NCBI RefSeq assembly: GCF_002764115.1
Contig: NZ_CP017942.1
Location: forward strand, 124,001-188,000
Source: Phyllobacterium zundukense
GTDB taxonomy: Bacteria; Pseudomonadota; Alphaproteobacteria; Rhizobiales; Rhizobiaceae
Length of the DNA: 64,000 nt
Direction of reading: 5' to 3'
A program made the position numbers and the translations under genes. The notes under the pieces were generated by a model. The model had not been told where the DNA came from. It saw only the letters and a program-made list of their open reading frames with translations, and ran no database searches. Below, piece by piece: positions 34,998-43,845 of the stretch; position 1 is the first letter of the stretch; each line of letters begins with the position of its first letter.

Positions 34998-35032
34998 CGC
35001 TACAAAGTCGCGCTTCGAAATAGAACCCACCC
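34998..35032 (+). repeat. 35-bp direct repeat, right copy (IS30 terminal sequence)
   Basis: It begins CGCTACAAAGTCGCGCTTCG and lies just upstream of the truncated transposase start. Eight bases separate it from the target duplication of the next mobile element. Confidence 0.8.
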
Positions 35033-35276
35033 TGCTACAGGCAATGTGGCGGCAAGGTTGAAATGTCGCCGGTTGTGCAAAGTAAGAATGTCACTTTGCG
35101 CTGCCACGCGGCACGATGATCAGCCCCGATCTGGCCGGCTGGTCCGGATTGCAAGGACAGATCGGGGCGGGTGACGGGCACCCTTCGGCTTTAGCTTTTA
35201 GGGTTTCAATCATCGCGCTCCTGGGGAATGATCTGGATCGGATCGACACTCCAGTTGGGTCTGCCAGGATTACGCA

Positions 35277-36017
35277 ATGCTTCCCAAAATTGAGCTGCTT
35301 GCCGACGTTGATGTACTGACCCTGTCACCGCTGGTTCGCGGCATGATCATGACCGTATCTTATGCCAACACCGAAGGGGGCATTGGACTGACAGCGACGG
35401 GGGCGATGAACCGCAAGTTCGTGCACTGGGCCGCTGTTCACTTCGAGTGGCCTGACTACACCTGTGAGGACCTGTACAGCGTCAACAAAGTTCTCAATGA
35501 AGCTGACATGCCGCCGCTTTGGGTGGTCCGAGACATGCTCAGCCATTTAAAACTTCTTCGGCGAAAAAAAGACACGCTGCTTCCCACCAAACGTGGCCGG
35601 GACTTTCTGGCAAGACCGCAGGCATTCTTCAATCTGATCGCGACGGATTATCTCTATGCTTATATCCACGATGGGCAGACGCAGCAGGATGTCCATGAGC
35701 GGATGCGTTGGTGGCACGTCTTTCTCAATCTTATCAATATCAAGGCAGGAAAGGGCTGTTCGCTGAACGACCTGGTGAACGAGTTATACCCGAGCGAGTC
35801 ATACTCGGCGGAGCAAGCAGAAGTGACTGTCGAAGCTTGGACGGTAAAGTCGGAGTTCCGCTACGACATCATTCGTCCCCTGTGCTGGTTGGGATTGCTA
35901 CACGAAGATCGCGAGGGACTGACTATTCTGCAGGACGGAACCTACCACAAGACACCGTTGTGGGCTGCCTGTTTAAGGCTGGAATCAGACACGCAATCCG
36001 AATTTACCCTCCATTGA
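35277..36017 (+). CDS. passenger gene of unknown function inside the insertion element
   Basis: A 246-residue protein that I do not recognise. No signal peptide or membrane helix is seen. The middle part (PPLWVVRDMLSHLKLLRRKKDTLLPTKRGRDFL, about 79-111) reads like a winged-helix module with a basic wing. The C-terminal part (SAEQAEVTVEAWTVKSEFRYDIIRPLCWLGLLHE ... HKTPLWAACLRL) has a second helix-turn-helix-like pattern. It is oriented opposite to the transposase and overlaps its 3' end by 14 bases, so it is an integral cargo of the element. The ribosome site before ATG 35277 is weak, and the frame is closed shortly upstream. Regulator and toxin/defence roles are both possible. Confidence 0.6.
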   Translation: MLPKIELLADVDVLTLSPLVRGMIMTVSYANTEGGIGLTATGAMNRKFVHWAAVHFEWPDYTCEDLYSVNKVLNEADMPPLWVVRDMLSHLKLLRRKKDTLLPTKRGRDFLARPQAFFNLIATDYLYAYIHDGQTQQDVHERMRWWHVFLNLINIKAGKGCSLNDLVNELYPSESYSAEQAEVTVEAWTVKSEFRYDIIRPLCWLGLLHEDREGLTILQDGTYHKTPLWAACLRLESDTQSEFTLH

Positions 36018-37410
36018 ACTGTGTCGGGTAAGACTGCCCTTGCTCCATTGCACTTTGCTGGGAAAGCGCCCGTTGACGTCGAGCGATCACGGCCGGATCG
36101 TTCCCGAAATCTTTCGTCCGTCCAGGCTTTTGACCTCGCGGCTTATAGCCATTCTTCTCGCTATTGGTCTTGACCTTTGGCGTCTGCACCTCCTGCCGCT
36201 CCTTGATATAGGCCAGAACGTCGCCGAGGCGCTTGTTCTCGATGATCGCCGCATGCGTCACCCGTTGGTCCTTGTCGAACGTCCTGTAGGGCAGGGAATG
36301 CCCCTTCCAGCGAATGTCGAGTCGGCCGTCGGCGTAGGCGTAGGTCTCGACATAGCGACCGACCGGCCCGCGCGTCACCTCATTCTCCTCGAGCATGATC
36401 CGCTTGCGCTCGAACGAGAACGTCAGCTGCGCGCCGACGTAGCGCTGCTCGCGCTTGCATAGGATCTCCCGGAGCCGATCCAGCGCAAGATTGACGGGTC
36501 GATGCAGGTCGCCGGACCGGGCAGGGGTAACCGCAAACCGGGCGTTATAGCGCTCCATGAAGCCAGGCAAGAACGCATTACCGGCTTCCATGTCGCAGAT
36601 GCCGGCCAGCCGCAATTCCTTGACCAGCCGATCCTGTAGCGTCCGGTTCATCCGCTCGACACGGCCCTTGGCCTAGCTCGAATTTGCACAAAGAATCTCG
36701 ATGTTTAACTCCGACAGCGCCCGGCCGAACTGGGTCATGCCCTGACCACCTTTGGCATCCTTCTTCGCCACCCGAAACACCGAATGCTTGTCCGAATAAA
36801 AGGCAACCGGAGCGCCATGCGCCTTCAGATAAAGCTCCAGCGCCCCAAAATAGCTAAACGCACTTTCTGACCGCACGAAGCGCAACTGCATCAGCTTGCC
36901 GGTCGCATCGTCGATGAACACCAGCAGCGAACAGGGCGGCCCACGATCTTCAAACCAGCGATGCTCGGACCCGTCGATCTGCACCAGCTCGCCATAGGCT
37001 TCGCGCCGCAACCGAGGCTGATGAAACGTCCGGCGCTGCTGGCGTGACAACCATAATCCAGCCTCCGTCATCCAGCTACGCAGCGTCTCGCGCGACACCG
37101 TCAGCCCGTGCTCTTCGGCCAGCTTCTCTGCCGCCAAGGTCGGACCGAAATCGGCATAGCGCTCGCGCACAATCGCCACGGCATAGTCGCGCACGCCGTC
37201 GCAGATCCGGTTGTTCGACGGCCGGCCGCGGGCCCTGTGCCGGATCGAGGCCGCACCGTCCGCCCGGATCCGCTCCAGCAGTCGACGCACCTGGCGCGTG
37301 CTCAGCGCCAGCACACGGGCGGCCGAAATGATCGTCATTCGGCCGTCAATGACCTTCGACAAAACCTCAATCCTCTGCAGTTCACGCTCGCTCATCGCAA
37401 TCAATCCCAT
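36004..37410 (-). pseudogene. ISNCY-like DDE transposase interrupted by one amber codon
   Basis: The frame starts at ATG 37410, with GGGAGA upstream, and has an N-terminal helix-turn-helix (VIDGRMTIISAARVLALSTRQVRRLLERI), then QIDGSEHRWFEDRG and YSDKHSVFR with two acidic catalytic residues. At 36673-36675 a TAG stops it after ILCANSS. Reading continues in the same frame with AKGRVERMNRTLQDRLVKELR, which carries the catalytic Glu. A single CAG-to-TAG change would explain it. The 3' part runs to 36004. The stop removes the Glu, so the element cannot move unless the amber is suppressed or a relative acts in trans. Confidence 0.88.
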
Positions 37411-37570
37411 TCGCAATCTCCCACGCCAATTAAAACGCGGGGAGAGTGACATTCTTACTTTGCAGGATCAGGACACTTCAACTTTGCGGCCACAGGCAAA
37501 AGTCGCATAAGGAGAATTATGGAACCAGTCATTCGGTTCCAATCCTGCCGGAGCAGCGACGCTAGGCGAC

Positions 37571-37861
37571 TTAGACAAGGTTGACGGGCGGCTTGCCCAA
37601 GCATCCAAAATGTGGCGAAGCTATACGCCCTTCAATACCGCGATGGAACGTCTTGACGCCAACGCTGCGCGCATCTGTGCTTTTGGTCGAGCCATGCGGA
37701 CCCAATCGCTCCGCATACACATCCGGCCATCCGATATCTTTGAGAATATGTTCTGGAAGCTCGTTGACATGCCGTCTTGTACGCACTGCCAGCCAATAGG
37801 TCGGGACCTCGGAAATCAACCGCATCAGCTTTCGAACAATGCTGAAATCGAAATAAGCCAT
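37571..37861 (-). CDS. DUF1127 domain protein with C-terminal extension
   Basis: A 96-residue protein with the DUF1127 core at about residues 15-50 (YWLAVRTRRHVNELPEHILKDIGW), a short Arg-rich motif protein common in alphaproteobacteria. Some members act in phosphate and carbon metabolism or RNA turnover; the role here is unknown. The last 45 residues (HGSTKSTDARSVGV onward) have no recognised family and may result from loss of the original stop. AAGGAGACAGG precedes the ATG. It lies 71 bases beyond the right-hand target duplication of the insertion element. Confidence 0.7.
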   Translation of the reverse strand: MAYFDFSIVRKLMRLISEVPTYWLAVRTRRHVNELPEHILKDIGWPDVYAERLGPHGSTKSTDARSVGVKTFHRGIEGRIASPHFGCLGKPPVNLV

Positions 37862-37917
37862 ATTCCTGTCTCCTTCGCCGCGTTCGGCACAGTTCTCTCA
37901 GCGTGCTTTACCCACCA

Positions 37918-37956
37918 CCGAACGGCATCAGGGCACTAAACCCTGAGACCGTTCGG
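37918..37956. other. long two-part hairpin
   Basis: CCGAACGG / CCGTTCGG and TCAGGG / CCCTGA form two stacked stems separated by a two-base internal loop, with a 7-base apex. A second small hairpin (ATGACC-GGCA-GGTCAT) lies at 37970-37985. Both sit between the CxxC gene and the DUF1127 gene. No T-tract follows, so a structured leader or processing site is as likely as a terminator. Confidence 0.6.
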
Positions 37957-37986
37957 ACTTGCGCCTATGATGACCGGCAGGTCATT

Positions 37987-38145
37987 TCAAACTGCATGCT
38001 GTTCATGATTTCCGCCGCGGCTGGCTTCGCGCAGCTTCTGTGCACACTCCTCGCAGCAGACCTCCACGACATGTGTTCCGATTTTGACCTCGATGGCAGT
38101 GGCATCGAGTTTGTCATCGCAGACTGCGCAGGTTTTCTCAGTCAT
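37987..38145 (-). CDS. small CxxC...CxxC protein (52 residues)
   Basis: A 52-residue protein starting MTEKTCAVCDDKLDATAI, with four-plus cysteines in two pairs (CAVC near residue 6 and VCCEEC near 29-34), spaced as in a zinc-binding or metal-binding fold. Short proteins of this pattern are common in rhizobia, but I know no proven function. GGGAGATAGGA precedes the ATG, supporting translation. It follows an AraC-type regulator gene on the same strand after 87 bases and may be under its control. Confidence 0.75.
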   Translation of the reverse strand: MTEKTCAVCDDKLDATAIEVKIGTHVVEVCCEECAQKLREASRGGNHEQHAV

Positions 38146-38232
38146 ATTCCTATCTCCCTAGTAGCCCGCCTATCGGGCAGCCATAGGAGATCATCCCGCG
38201 TATTTGGCCGCTATCGAGATCTTTAGGCGTTT

Positions 38233-39063
38233 CTACGAACGCCCCGCAGACTGCATGAAGTCGGTCGGTGAGCGGCCATATGTCTGCCGAAACGCGGCGG
38301 CGAAATGGCTGTGGCTGGAAAATCCCAAATCCAGGGCCAAGGCAGACAAATCGTCGTATTTTGCAATCAAATCCAAAGCTCGCGCGAGACGGAGCCGCAT
38401 ATGATAGCGATAGAGAGGAATGCCTTCGACCTGTTGGAACACCTGCGTTAGGTATACCGGCGAGCCGCCGATTTCCGCAGCAATTTCTGCCAGGGTCCAG
38501 CGCCGGGAAAGATCGCTAGCTAGGAGAACTTTGACGCGGTCCGCCAGCCGGCTGCGTGCAAACGTAGCTTGAGGCTCGTGTGACGTGCGTGGCCCGAGGC
38601 TACGGCATACCAGAGTCAACACTAGGCTTTCCACCTCCAATGGCTCAATGGAGCCGTTTTCCAGACCATGCCGAAGCAATGCGACCATGACTTGTGCGCG
38701 AGGGTCGATGCGTTGATGTTGACGGCGGAATCCGAGCGCTCCACGATCGTTCAAAAGGGAACTGGGCACCAGTTCATGCAATAGAGGTTCCGACAGGCTA
38801 ACCGACAGGTTTGCATCGCCTCCTTCTACCGGGTGACTGACCTGATAGGTTTCGCCAGCGTTAAAGAACAGTACGTGATTTGCATCTGCAACAACTTGAT
38901 CGCTGCCGACATGCCGCACATAAAGGCCGCGATAGGGGAATACGAGATGCGTAGCCGAAGCACATTCTTCCGCGCTGCGATGCCGGCAAGTGCCGCTGCA
39001 GCGGACGTTCCGCACCGCTACGATATTCGTATCCAGCAGATGGCTGACTTCAAACTCGGACAT
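38233..39063 (-). CDS. AraC-family transcriptional regulator
   Basis: A 276-residue regulator with the double helix-turn-helix of AraC proteins at the C-terminus (about 175-272): WTLAEIAAEIGGSPVYLTQVFQQVEGIPLYRYHMRLRLARAL and DLSALALDLGFSSHSHFAAAFRQTYGRSPTDF. The N-terminal half is a cupin-like sensing domain (ATHLVFPYRGLYVRHVGSDQVVADANHVLFFNAGETYQVSHP). The effector is unknown. The downstream 52-residue CxxC gene is the nearest candidate target. A short 5-bp GCCCG/CGGGC hairpin at 38164-38178 may end its transcript. Confidence 0.9.
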   Translation of the reverse strand: MSEFEVSHLLDTNIVAVRNVRCSGTCRHRSAEECASATHLVFPYRGLYVRHVGSDQVVADANHVLFFNAGETYQVSHPVEGGDANLSVSLSEPLLHELVPSSLLNDRGALGFRRQHQRIDPRAQVMVALLRHGLENGSIEPLEVESLVLTLVCRSLGPRTSHEPQATFARSRLADRVKVLLASDLSRRWTLAEIAAEIGGSPVYLTQVFQQVEGIPLYRYHMRLRLARALDLIAKYDDLSALALDLGFSSHSHFAAAFRQTYGRSPTDFMQSAGRS

Positions 39064-39200
39064 ACTGCCGCTCCGATTGCTATGGTATCCCCGGATACAT
39101 ACAGCAATGCTCCTGACATCGGACTGTCAGGAGTGTGGCAATGACCCCAGAAGTTTTGATTGCACCTGCCCGATATGTTGAAGTTCAGCAGCAGACGCAA

Positions 39201-39240
39201 TTATCCCTTTTGCGAGCAAGAATAATGATGGTAGGGATAA
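39201..39240. promoter_or_regulatory. AGGGATAA dyad, distal copy
   Basis: TTATCCCT (39201-39208) and AGGGATAA (39233-39240) face each other with exactly 24 bases between them; the arms extend to 10 bp (AATTATCCCT). The same layout recurs at 39282-39321. Confidence 0.6.
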
Positions 39241-39281
39241 TTTATGGAAAATCAGCTTTTTAATTAAGAAAAAGTGCATTA

Positions 39282-39321
39282 TTATCCCTCATGCTCGATC
39301 GAAATGACTGATTAGGGATAA
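39282..39321. promoter_or_regulatory. AGGGATAA dyad, proximal copy overlapping the ribosome site
   Basis: TTATCCCT (39282-39289) and AGGGATAA (39314-39321) are again 24 bases apart. The right half-site supplies the AGGG ribosome site and ends one base before the ATG at 39323, so binding there would block expression. The A/T-rich stretch between the two dyads probably holds the promoter. Confidence 0.6.
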
Positions 39322-39322
39322 G

Positions 39323-40378
39323 ATGAGTAAATTCAAAGAATTATCATCGGAGCAAATCCGCCAGCACGTCGATACCGAACAGGCTTACGAGGTCTATGAG
39401 AAACGCCTGAAAGAATATGACCAGCGCTATTCTGGTTCGATGTCGTGGAAGACGAGCACGAACGACAAGGAATATCTCTACAAAAAGACCAATGGCATCT
39501 GGAAGTCGCTGGGACCACGAGCGCCCGAAACCGAAACGATCTACAACCAGTTCCATTCGGGTCGCGAAAATTCGAAGGAACGCGTAACACGTCTGGCACA
39601 ACGCCTGGATGAACTCGCGCCAGTCAACCGGGCGATGGCATTGGGGCGCGTGCCACTTTTGACGGCGCGCATTATCCGCGCCCTGGACAAGCTGGGCCTG
39701 ATTGGCACGGCGGTCGATGTCGTTGGAACCAATGCACTTTTTGTCTATGAACGCCTGGCCGGTGTCCATATCACCAGTGGATTACTTTCGACGCAGGATG
39801 TCGATCTATTGATGGATTCGCGATTCAACCTGCGGTTGATTGCTAAGGATTTTTCAAACAAGGGCCTGATCGGTCTCCTGCAGAAGATCGACCACTCCTT
39901 CGCACCTCTCGCCAAGAACAGTTACCGGGCCGCGAACCGGGAGGGCTTTCTTGTCGACCTCATCAAACCAACACCAAAAAATGTCATGACCACGGGTGGG
40001 AAGTCGCGTTTCAGCGCCGATGCAGATGATCTGCAAGCTATTGAAATCGAAGGGCTTTCGTGGCTGGTCAATAGTCCGAAAACATCCGCTGTCGTGATCG
40101 ATCAAAGAGGCTATCCCCTCAGCTTTTCCTGTCCGGATCCGAGGGCGTTTGCGCTTCATAAATTTTGGTTGTCGCGCCGTGCCGATCGCGATGCCGCCAA
40201 GAAAGTGCGCGACGGCATGCAGGCGCGGGTCGTTGCGGAGCTTATCCGGACACGCCTGCCGCACCTTTCGTTTGAATCCAATGACTTGCAGGCCCTCCCC
40301 CTTGCCTTGCGGCAGCTTGCACCGGAGTTCCTGCCCGTCGAAGACGGCGAAGAGCCCAGCCTCACGCCAAACTGGTGA
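39323..40378 (+). CDS. nucleotidyltransferase-fold protein (GSU2403-like)
   Basis: A 351-residue protein of a nucleotidyltransferase-fold family. The motif region GTNALFVYERLAGVHI ... STQDVDLLMDSRFNL (about 137-175) has the G-x(n)-D-x-D arrangement of polymerase-beta-like nucleotidyltransferases. The N-terminal 120 residues are helical and charged; the C-terminus (FALHKFWLSRRADRDAAKKVRDGMQARVVAELI) is helical as well. Its substrate is unknown; related folds occur in toxin-antitoxin and abortive-infection systems, but no partner gene is adjacent. The start overlaps an operator-like dyad, implying tight control. It lies among mobile-element remnants. Confidence 0.72.
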   Translation: MSKFKELSSEQIRQHVDTEQAYEVYEKRLKEYDQRYSGSMSWKTSTNDKEYLYKKTNGIWKSLGPRAPETETIYNQFHSGRENSKERVTRLAQRLDELAPVNRAMALGRVPLLTARIIRALDKLGLIGTAVDVVGTNALFVYERLAGVHITSGLLSTQDVDLLMDSRFNLRLIAKDFSNKGLIGLLQKIDHSFAPLAKNSYRAANREGFLVDLIKPTPKNVMTTGGKSRFSADADDLQAIEIEGLSWLVNSPKTSAVVIDQRGYPLSFSCPDPRAFALHKFWLSRRADRDAAKKVRDGMQARVVAELIRTRLPHLSFESNDLQALPLALRQLAPEFLPVEDGEEPSLTPNW

Positions 40379-40526
40379 CCGATCCGGCATACTCGCCCAG
40401 ACACACCAAAAGTTCACGCGCAGGTTGATAAAACCGTGCCAGATTCGCGGATTCGCGTGTGAGATTCCCATATTCCCGTATGGAAATGCGCATCTTTCTG
40501 TCGAAAACCATTCAGAATAGCGAAAG

Positions 40527-40551
40527 GGGTGCCAATAGTCCGTTGGCACCC
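40527..40551. terminator. Rho-independent terminator
   Basis: A perfect 9-bp stem GGGTGCCAA / TTGGCACCC with a 7-base loop, followed on the plus strand by a T-rich stretch (CTATTTTC). It lies between the convergent nucleotidyltransferase and gcvP genes. Confidence 0.7.
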
Positions 40552-40600
40552 ACCTCTATTTTCAAAACTCAATTGAGCGAACGCTCAGTTAATTACCAGC

Positions 40601-43399
40601 TTAACTATAGGCCTGCATCGGCGGGCACGAGCAAACCAGATTGCGGTCACCGGCAACATTGTCGATGCGCGAAACCGGCGGCCAATATTTCGGGTTCTCC
40701 TCATTCTCACCTGCCGGCAAACTTGCTTGCGCCCGGCTATAGGGATGCGACCAGTCATCTGCCAGAACATCCCCCGCCGGATGCGGTGCATTGACCAGCG
40801 GGTTGTCGTCCTTCGGCCACGCCCCACTCGCCACTTTTTCCGCCTCGCCGGCAATAGCGATCATCGCATCGCAGAACCGATCGATCTCGCGTTTCGATTC
40901 CGACTCGGTCGGCTCGACCATCAGCGTTCCGGCAATCGGCCAGGACATGGTCGGCGCATGGAAGCCATAGTCAATGAGGCGCTTGGCGATATCCTCGACG
41001 CTGATCCCGGCGCTGTCCTTCAGCACCCGCGTATCAAGAATGCATTCATGCGCCACCCTTCCGTTGCGGCCCTGGAACAACACCGGATAGGTGTCCTTCA
41101 GCCGCTCGGCGATGTAATTCGCATTGAGGATTGCCATTTCCGTTGCGCGCTTCAGCCCCGCACCGCCCATCATGCGGATATACATCCAGGTGATCGGCAG
41201 GATTGACGCACTGCCGAAGGGCGCGGCCGAAACAGCATGGGCCGAACCCTTGGCGACATGGCCCGGCAGGAAGGGCGCCAGATGCTTTTTGACGCCGATG
41301 GGACCGACACCGGGTCCGCCGCCGCCATGCGGAATGCAGAAGGTCTTGTGCAGGTTCATATGGCAGACATCGGCACCGATGTCGCCGGGACGGGCCAGAC
41401 CAACCAGCGCATTCAAATTCGCGCCGTCGAAATAGACCTGTCCGCCATGGTCGTGGATAATCGCACAGATATCCTTCACGCCTTCTTCGAACACGCCATG
41501 CGTCGAAGGATAGGTGATCATGAGTGCCGCAAGATTGGCGCTGTGCAGTTCGGCCTTGGCTTTCAGATCCTCCAGATCGATATCGCCCTCTTCTTCGCAA
41601 GCAACGACGACGACCCGCATTCCCGCCATATGCGCACTGGCCGGATTGGTGCCATGCGCAGATTCCGGAATGAGGCAGATATCGCGATGAGCATCGCCGC
41701 GATCGAGGTGGTAGCGGCGGATTGCCAGCAAGCCCGCATATTCGCCCTGGCTGCCGGCATTGGGCTGCAGGGAGACCGCATCGAAGCCCGTGATCTCGGA
41801 GAGCCAAGCCTCCAGATCGTCGGTGAGCGACTTGTATCCAAGCGCATGATCGGCCGGCGCAAAGGGATGCACATTGGCAACGCTTCGCCAGCTGACCGGC
41901 AGCATCTCGGCGGCAGCGTTCAGCTTCATCGTGCAGGAGCCGAGCGGGATCATGGCGCGGTCGAGCGCAAGGTCCTTATCGGCAAGCCGGCGCAGGAACC
42001 GCATCATCTCGGTTTCTGAACGCTGCTGGTGGAAAACGGCCTGGGTCATGAAGCCTTCAGCCGATCTGGTACCGGGCAGTTTCGACCCCGGATCATTCGG
42101 CAGGTTCGCCCCGAACAATGCAGCCAGAGCGACAAGGTCATCTTCGCTCGTCGTCTCGTCCACAGTGATGCCGAGACGGTCCTGATCGACGATGCGGAGC
42201 AGGCGTCCGTCCTTCTCGGCAGCATCCGCGATGGAAGCCGCCTTGCCGGGAACGCTGACCGTTATCGTGTCGAAGAAGCGATTGCCGCCAAGCCTCAAAC
42301 CAGCGGCTTCAAGCCCTGCTGCGAGACGTGCAGCCTGGGCGTGGACGCGCGCCGCTATCGCCCGCAGCCCCTGCGGGCCATGCCAGATGGCGAAGGACAC
42401 GGCCATATTGGCAAGCAATGCTTGCGCGGTACAGATGTTGGATGTCGCCTTGTCGCGGCGAATATGCTGTTCGCGGGTTTGCAGGGCGAGACGGTACCCT
42501 GCCCTTCCCTTGCTGTCGACCGACTGGCCCACCAGACGACCGGGAATAAGCCTCGTCAGGGTATCGCTGACAGCGAGATAGGCGGCGTGTGGTCCACCGT
42601 AGCCGATTGGCACACCGAAGCGTTGCATGGAGCCAGCGGCAATATCCGCGCCAAGCGAAGCCGGCGAGGCACTGATCGTCAGCGCCAGAGGATCTGCTAC
42701 GGCGATGACCAGCGCACCCGCGGCTTTTGCCGCCTTGATGATGGCGGAATGGTCGCCATAGACGCCATATGTATCCGGCCATGGAACGATGATCGCTGCG
42801 ACGGCAGAGTCGATCTCACCGCCATTCACGCTCATGCCGAGCGGTTCCGCACGGGTCCTGACGACATCGAGAATCTGTGGATGCACGTCGCCGGCGAGCA
42901 CGATGCGCGTGCGCTTTTCGCGGTGATGACGGTAGGCGATGCCGACAGCTTCGGCGACGGCAGTCGCTTCGTCAAGCAGCGAGGCCGAGGCAACCGGCAA
43001 GCCTGTTAGCTCAGTGACCAGCGTCTGGAAATGGAACAGCAGTTCAAGCCGTCCCTGGCTGATCTCGGACTGATAAGGCGTATAGGCCGTATACCAGGCG
43101 GGGTTCTCGAAGAGATTGCGCTGGATCACCGCAGGCACATGGGTGCCGTGATAGCCCTGCCCGATGAAGCTCTTGTGCGTCTTGTTTTGTCCCATCTTGG
43201 CGGCAAGTTCCGCCAATGCTTCGGCCTCGTTGACCGCCTCGGGAATATTCAGCGGCCTTTCCAGCCGGATGGATTTCGGCACGGCCTGTGAAATCAGGGT
43301 TTCCAGCGAAGGAATGCCAAGCGCTGCCAGCATTGCCCGCGAACCCTGAATACTCGGGCCGATATGACGGTCAGTGAAAGGGAATATTGTGTTGTTCAT
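40601..43399 (-). CDS. gcvP: glycine dehydrogenase (decarboxylating), P protein
   Basis: A 932-residue pyridoxal-phosphate enzyme that decarboxylates glycine and transfers the aminomethyl group to the lipoyl arm of the H protein. The fused alpha-beta form is seen in full: N-terminus [11 protein letters not shown], glycine-rich [13 protein letters not shown] in the first half, and the PLP-lysine motif [24 protein letters not shown] in the second half. Length is normal. The ATG at 43399 is chosen, with AGAAGG upstream; a longer frame starts at 43450. It is the last gene of the gcvT-gcvH-gcvP operon controlled by the glycine riboswitch. Confidence 0.96.
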   Translation of the reverse strand: MNNTIFPFTDRHIGPSIQGSRAMLAALGIPSLETLISQAVPKSIRLERPLNIPEAVNEAEALAELAAKMGQNKTHKSFIGQGYHGTHVPAVIQRNLFENPAWYTAYTPYQSEISQGRLELLFHFQTLVTELTGLPVASASLLDEATAVAEAVGIAYRHHREKRTRIVLAGDVHPQILDVVRTRAEPLGMSVNGGEIDSAVAAIIVPWPDTYGVYGDHSAIIKAAKAAGALVIAVADPLALTISASPASLGADIAAGSMQRFGVPIGYGGPHAAYLAVSDTLTRLIPGRLVGQSVDSKGRAGYRLALQTREQHIRRDKATSNICTAQALLANMAVSFAIWHGPQGLRAIAARVHAQAARLAAGLEAAGLRLGGNRFFDTITVSVPGKAASIADAAEKDGRLLRIVDQDRLGITVDETTSEDDLVALAALFGANLPNDPGSKLPGTRSAEGFMTQAVFHQQRSETEMMRFLRRLADKDLALDRAMIPLGSCTMKLNAAAEMLPVSWRSVANVHPFAPADHALGYKSLTDDLEAWLSEITGFDAVSLQPNAGSQGEYAGLLAIRRYHLDRGDAHRDICLIPESAHGTNPASAHMAGMRVVVVACEEEGDIDLEDLKAKAELHSANLAALMITYPSTHGVFEEGVKDICAIIHDHGGQVYFDGANLNALVGLARPGDIGADVCHMNLHKTFCIPHGGGGPGVGPIGVKKHLAPFLPGHVAKGSAHAVSAAPFGSASILPITWMYIRMMGGAGLKRATEMAILNANYIAERLKDTYPVLFQGRNGRVAHECILDTRVLKDSAGISVEDIAKRLIDYGFHAPTMSWPIAGTLMVEPTESESKREIDRFCDAMIAIAGEAEKVASGAWPKDDNPLVNAPHPAGDVLADDWSHPYSRAQASLPAGENEENPKYWPPVSRIDNVAGDRNLVCSCPPMQAYS

Positions 43400-43471
43400 G
43401 GTGCGCCTTCTTGTCTGCAATTCAAAGACCTCCCCGTCGCTTGGCAGCAACAGGAAGAGGCCTTTCTATTC

Positions 43472-43840
43472 CTATCCAACAATCGCTTTGTAAGCGGCCT
43501 CATCCAGCAGGCCGGCGAGTTGGTTCGTGTCAGACAATTTCATCTTCCATAGCCAGCCATCGCCGGTGGCAGAGGAATTGACCAGCGCCGGATCGCTCGC
43601 CGCGGCTTCGTTGACTTCGGTTACTTCGCCGTCCACGGGCGCATAGACGTCCGAAGCCGCCTTCACCGATTCCACGACAACAGCGGCATCACCCTTCGAG
43701 AGGGACTGGCCGACATCCGGCAATTGTACAAAAACGAGATCGCCGAGCTGATCCTGGGCATGATCGGTAATGCCGACGGTGGCAACGCCGTTCTCGACGC
43801 GAACCCATTCGTGATCCTCAGTAAAATAAGTGACTGCCAT
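43472..43840 (-). CDS. gcvH: glycine cleavage system H protein
   Basis: A 122-residue lipoyl carrier that shuttles the aminomethyl group between P and T proteins. The lipoylated lysine is Lys60 in [10 protein letters not shown]. The flanking GDAAVVVES and [12 protein letters not shown] segments are typical. It lies five bases behind gcvT, and 72 bases separate it from gcvP. Confidence 0.96.
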   Translation of the reverse strand: MAVTYFTEDHEWVRVENGVATVGITDHAQDQLGDLVFVQLPDVGQSLSKGDAAVVVESVKAASDVYAPVDGEVTEVNEAAASDPALVNSSATGDGWLWKMKLSDTNQLAGLLDEAAYKAIVG

Positions 43841-43845
43841 CTGTA

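Larger units (their letters stand above)
35045..37494. mobile_element. 2.45-kb insertion element with about 50-bp inverted repeats and 5-bp target duplication
   Basis: The left end (35045-35095) and the inverted right end (37445-37494) match over about 50 bases with few differences; the inner 20 bases TGCAAAGTAAGAATGTCACT are identical. GGCAA flanks both sides (35040-35044 and 37495-37499), a likely target-site duplication. Inside are a 468-codon DDE transposase on the minus strand, interrupted by an amber codon, and a passenger gene on the plus strand, with a tail-to-tail overlap of 14 bases. The transposase resembles ISNCY-type elements (IS1202-like); exact family not proven. Confidence 0.8.

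Noticed and set aside
35116-35319. Short open frame upstream of the transposon passenger gene, as a possible extension or second passenger
   Set aside because: It is in a different frame from the passenger, lacks motifs and overlaps the passenger start.
40574-40587. TGAGCG-AA-CGCTCA palindrome near the end of gcvP, similar to TetR-type operators
   Set aside because: It lies downstream of both convergent genes with no promoter or regulator gene nearby, so a regulatory role is not supported.
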